A stretch of 35,686 bases of DNA from the NCBI GenBank assembly GCA_003159675.1, contig PLQC01000025.1:1-35686 (forward strand), in the 5' to 3' direction. Positions 33,466 through 35,686 of this stretch are shown one piece after another. Under the pieces are notes generated by a model. The model made no database searches. It worked only from the letters and a program-made list of their open reading frames with translations, and was not told where the DNA came from. A program made the position numbers and the translations under genes. Numbering within the stretch: position 1 is the stretch's first letter; every line of letters begins with the position of its first letter. The DNA is from Limisphaerales bacterium (lineage in GTDB: Bacteria; Verrucomicrobiota; Verrucomicrobiia; Limisphaerales; BOG-1460).

Positions 33466-34583
33466 GCGGTCTGGGCTTCTTCGGTTTTGAAAGGATCGAC
33501 GGGAATGCTCTCCGGCACCCGGGCCTGGCGGGCGATGCTGAGGAGGAGTCCGACGCTGGCCAGCATCGCCAACAGGTTCGATCCGCCGTAGCTGATGAAC
33601 GGCAGCGGGAGGCCTTTATTGGGCAGTGCGCTGGTGACGACGCCGATGTTAATGGCGGCCTGCAAGCCGATGAGGAGAGTGAGGCCGGAGGCCAGCAGCA
33701 AGCCGAAGGTGTCGCGCGCCCTCATGGCGATGTGGAGGCCGCAAAAGACGATGGCCACGAAGGCGAGGACGATCAGCAGGGTGGCGATGAGGCCCAGTTC
33801 TTCACCGATGATGGAGAGGATGAAATCGGTATGATGTTCGGGAACAAACCCCAGTTTCTGCCGGCCGTTGCCGAGCCCGAGTCCGGTCCAACCGCCGGAG
33901 CCCAGGGCGATCATGGCCTGGCGGGCCTGGTAGCCGACGGTGTCCTTGTATTCCTCCGAATACAGCCAACTGAAAACCCGTTTCATGCGGAGGGGATCGT
34001 GCCAGATCGAAACAGCGAAGCCGCAGGCGCCCAGCACGATGGGGGGGAGAAAATACCTCCAGCGGACACCGGCGATGAGGAGCATGGCGCTGCTGACGGC
34101 GGCCAGAAGGATGGTTGTGCCGCGGTCGGGTTCGACAAAGATGAGGCCGAGGAGCAGGCCGATGAAGGAGGCGGGGACGAGGATGCCGCGTTTCCAGCCG
34201 GGCATTTGCCGCTGGAAATGTTCGCCGTACCAGGCCAGCGCGATGATGAGGGCCAGTTTGGCCATTTCCGAGGGTTGAAACCGGAAACTGTGGAAATCAA
34301 ACCAGCGCCGCGCTCCATTGATCCGCCGTCCGATGTGCGGAACCAGGACCAACAACAGGAGAAGAACAGCCAGGGTGAAAAGCGGCCACGCCACTTTTCT
34401 CAGGAGTTGATAATCCATGGAAGCGGCCGTCACGCACAGCACGAGCCCGAGCGCGCACCAGATCAACTGCATGACCAGGTACCGCGCACCGACTTGAGTC
34501 ATGCTCGAGCTGTACAGCATCACCATCCCCAGCGCCAGCAGGGCAGCGACACAAAAAGCCAGAACGGTGACAGCCGCTTTCAT
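33462..34583 (-). CDS. ftsW: FtsW, SEDS-family peptidoglycan polymerase
   Basis: The 373-residue polytopic membrane protein has the SEDS signatures NGARRWFDF and FQPSEMAKLA, then FVEPDRGTTILLA, GLGLGNGRQKLGFVPEHHTDF, and LPFISYGGSNLLAM near the end. About ten helices are expected. With a class B PBP outside this window it would polymerise septal glycan. It lies between the LysM gene (51 bases upstream) and murG (overlap). Confidence 0.96.
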   Translation of the reverse strand: MKAAVTVLAFCVAALLALGMVMLYSSSMTQVGARYLVMQLIWCALGLVLCVTAASMDYQLLRKVAWPLFTLAVLLLLLVLVPHIGRRINGARRWFDFHSFRFQPSEMAKLALIIALAWYGEHFQRQMPGWKRGILVPASFIGLLLGLIFVEPDRGTTILLAAVSSAMLLIAGVRWRYFLPPIVLGACGFAVSIWHDPLRMKRVFSWLYSEEYKDTVGYQARQAMIALGSGGWTGLGLGNGRQKLGFVPEHHTDFILSIIGEELGLIATLLIVLAFVAIVFCGLHIAMRARDTFGLLLASGLTLLIGLQAAINIGVVTSALPNKGLPLPFISYGGSNLLAMLASVGLLLSIARQARVPESIPVDPFKTEEAQTA

Positions 34584-34634
34584 TCGCCGTGAACGGGCGT
34601 CGGGTCGAGGTCACCCGACACCCGGAAACCTCCG

Positions 34635-35333
34635 TCAGGCAGTCGGGCTGGTGGCGGGCGGGGCGGGCGCCGGAGCGGCCGGGGCGGCCGGGGCGGAAGC
34701 CTTCGCCGGGATCTTCAGTTTCTGGCCGACCTTGATTTTATCGGTCGTCAGATTGTTTTCAGATCGGAGCGACTTGACCGTCACTCCGAACTGCGACGCT
34801 ATTTTCGTCAGGGTATCGCCGGACTTGACGGAGTAGGTCTGTTCTCCTCCGGTTCCCGCATCCATGGTGGCGGCGGCCGAAGGAGCGGCGGTTGCGCCGG
34901 CGGAAGCCGGCGCCGGAATCTGAAGTTTCTGGCCGATCTTCAGTTTGGTGGGCTGGACCTCCGGATTGGCTTCCTCAATCGCCTTCACCGTCACGCCCGT
35001 CTTCTTCGCGATCGACGAAAACGTATCGCCTTTGGCGACGACGTATTCCTGGGCGCCGGGTGCTGCGGCGGGCGGCGCCATGGCTGCCGGGGGCAGGTTG
35101 GTGTCCACCGCCGGCGGATTGGTGGCCTCCATTGAAGGCGGAGCCGTCGCGTTGGTGTCGGTCGGGGGTTGTTCCGGTTCGGTGGGTTTGCGGCAGCCTT
35201 GCATCAGCAAAGCCATCAAGCCGATGACGTGGATCGACAAGACAAAAAACACGGCCAGCCGCACGCGTGCGCGGGTTTTATTTTTTTGCTCCAGCATGGA
35301 GCCCTGTGGGACAAGTGGACTTGGATTGTTCAT
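34635..35333 (-). CDS. Membrane-anchored protein with two LysM domains
   Basis: The 232-residue protein (from the ATG at 35333) has one TM or signal segment (about 24-44, VRLAVFFVLSIHVIGLMALL) followed by MQGC, which is a poor lipobox. A Pro/Thr/Ala-rich linker follows, then two LysM domains: EYVVAKGDTFSSIAKKTG through KIGQKLQIP, and TYSVKSGDTLTKIASQFG through KVGQKLKIP. The tail is Ala/Pro repeats. It would bind peptidoglycan in the periplasm; its position beside ftsW suggests a role in septal wall synthesis. An ATG at 35297 and a longer frame from 35429 are possible starts. Confidence 0.87.
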   Translation of the reverse strand: MNNPSPLVPQGSMLEQKNKTRARVRLAVFFVLSIHVIGLMALLMQGCRKPTEPEQPPTDTNATAPPSMEATNPPAVDTNLPPAAMAPPAAAPGAQEYVVAKGDTFSSIAKKTGVTVKAIEEANPEVQPTKLKIGQKLQIPAPASAGATAAPSAAATMDAGTGGEQTYSVKSGDTLTKIASQFGVTVKSLRSENNLTTDKIKVGQKLKIPAKASAPAAPAAPAPAPPATSPTA

Positions 35334-35686
35334 TGGATTTGGCGCTAAGGCGTCCTTTCTGTGAGGTGAGTTGTGAGGTGATTCGTCCCATGGTTTTCCC
35401 TCAAAAAACCACGAGGCGAAAAAAAGCAAACTTCAGTGCTGATTCTATCGTGCTTCAAATTGCCGCTGTACTTACCATTCATATGGTGGTTGGCGCCGCG
35501 CCTACCCCTACTAATTGATTCTACCGAGCGACAAAATCCTTCACGACGTTTAGGATAGTTTTGAAACCGATCAAAGCTCGAACAAGCGATTGAGCTACCA
35601 ACTACATCTCCACGCGTCGCATTTTTTGCCGCTTCAGATATTGCTTCTAACAGCGAATCGGCCGGTGTGCAAGGAGTAAAAAGACG
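35334..35686. other. AT-richer right edge, doubtful partial reading frame
   Basis: This 353-base stretch is visibly more AT-rich than the rest of the window from about 35430 on. On the - strand a frame is open from the window edge at 35686 to a TAG at 35345-35347 (113 codons), 11 bases before the LysM ATG. Its translation begins RLFTPCTPADSLLEAISEAA, then becomes Arg/His/Asn-rich without recognisable motifs. The dcw order would predict murD or another wall gene here, and this is not one. It may be a gene fragment, a mobile-element remnant, or noncoding. Confidence 0.25.

Overview
The window looks like a chromosomal segment of a high-GC Verrucomicrobiota bacterium, possibly of the Pedosphaera/Limisphaera type. 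That placement is inference. It rests on prepilins with Ala or Gly before FTLxE-type stems, an H-X-DG pseudopilin, a bacterial RRM protein, a LysM protein beside ftsW, and a strongly divergent FtsZ. No rRNA, tRNA, CRISPR array, insertion sequence or phage gene is recognisable.

Left part, 1-7842, mostly + strand. A pseudopilin-like gene is translationally coupled to a membrane zinc-finger/beta-propeller protein. Then come an RRM RNA-binding protein with a long leader, an Ala/Pro-rich membrane protein, thioredoxin, a short GspF/PilC-like membrane protein, a class V aminotransferase, a universal stress protein and a DUF971 protein. A strong bidirectional terminator (7872-7899) closes this block against the next one.

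Centre, 7937-18609, - strand. This is a type IV pilus or type II secretion-like cluster. In transcription order it holds a double-receiver response regulator, three prepilin-like genes (the last a 619-residue PilX/GspK-like protein), a secreted protein of unknown function, pilM-pilN-pilO-pilP-like genes, and a secretin. Four transcription units here are preceded by near-identical sigma-54-type elements, TGG(C/A)A-N7-TGCT with GG-N10-GC spacing. The pattern suggests coordinated RpoN control, with an extra dyad upstream of the secretin promoter. No pilB/pilT ATPase, prepilin peptidase, major pilin or enhancer-binding activator is in the window.

18931-25587. An FHA/zinc-finger protein, a thioredoxin-like [2Fe-2S] ferredoxin, an EamA transporter, a divergent carotenoid-biosynthesis-like membrane protein, and three tandem CNNM/CBS (CorC/HlyC) membrane proteins.

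25768-35333, - strand. A PPK2 polyphosphate kinase is followed upstream by the division and cell-wall (dcw) cluster, transcribed LysM protein-ftsW-murG-murB-ddl-ftsQ-ftsA-ftsZ. Several of these genes overlap by ATGA or a few bases. murC, usual between murG and murB, is absent. FtsZ keeps its C-terminal tail but has changed several GTP-binding and T7-loop residues. The right edge (about 35430-35686) is visibly more AT-rich and carries only a doubtful partial reading frame.
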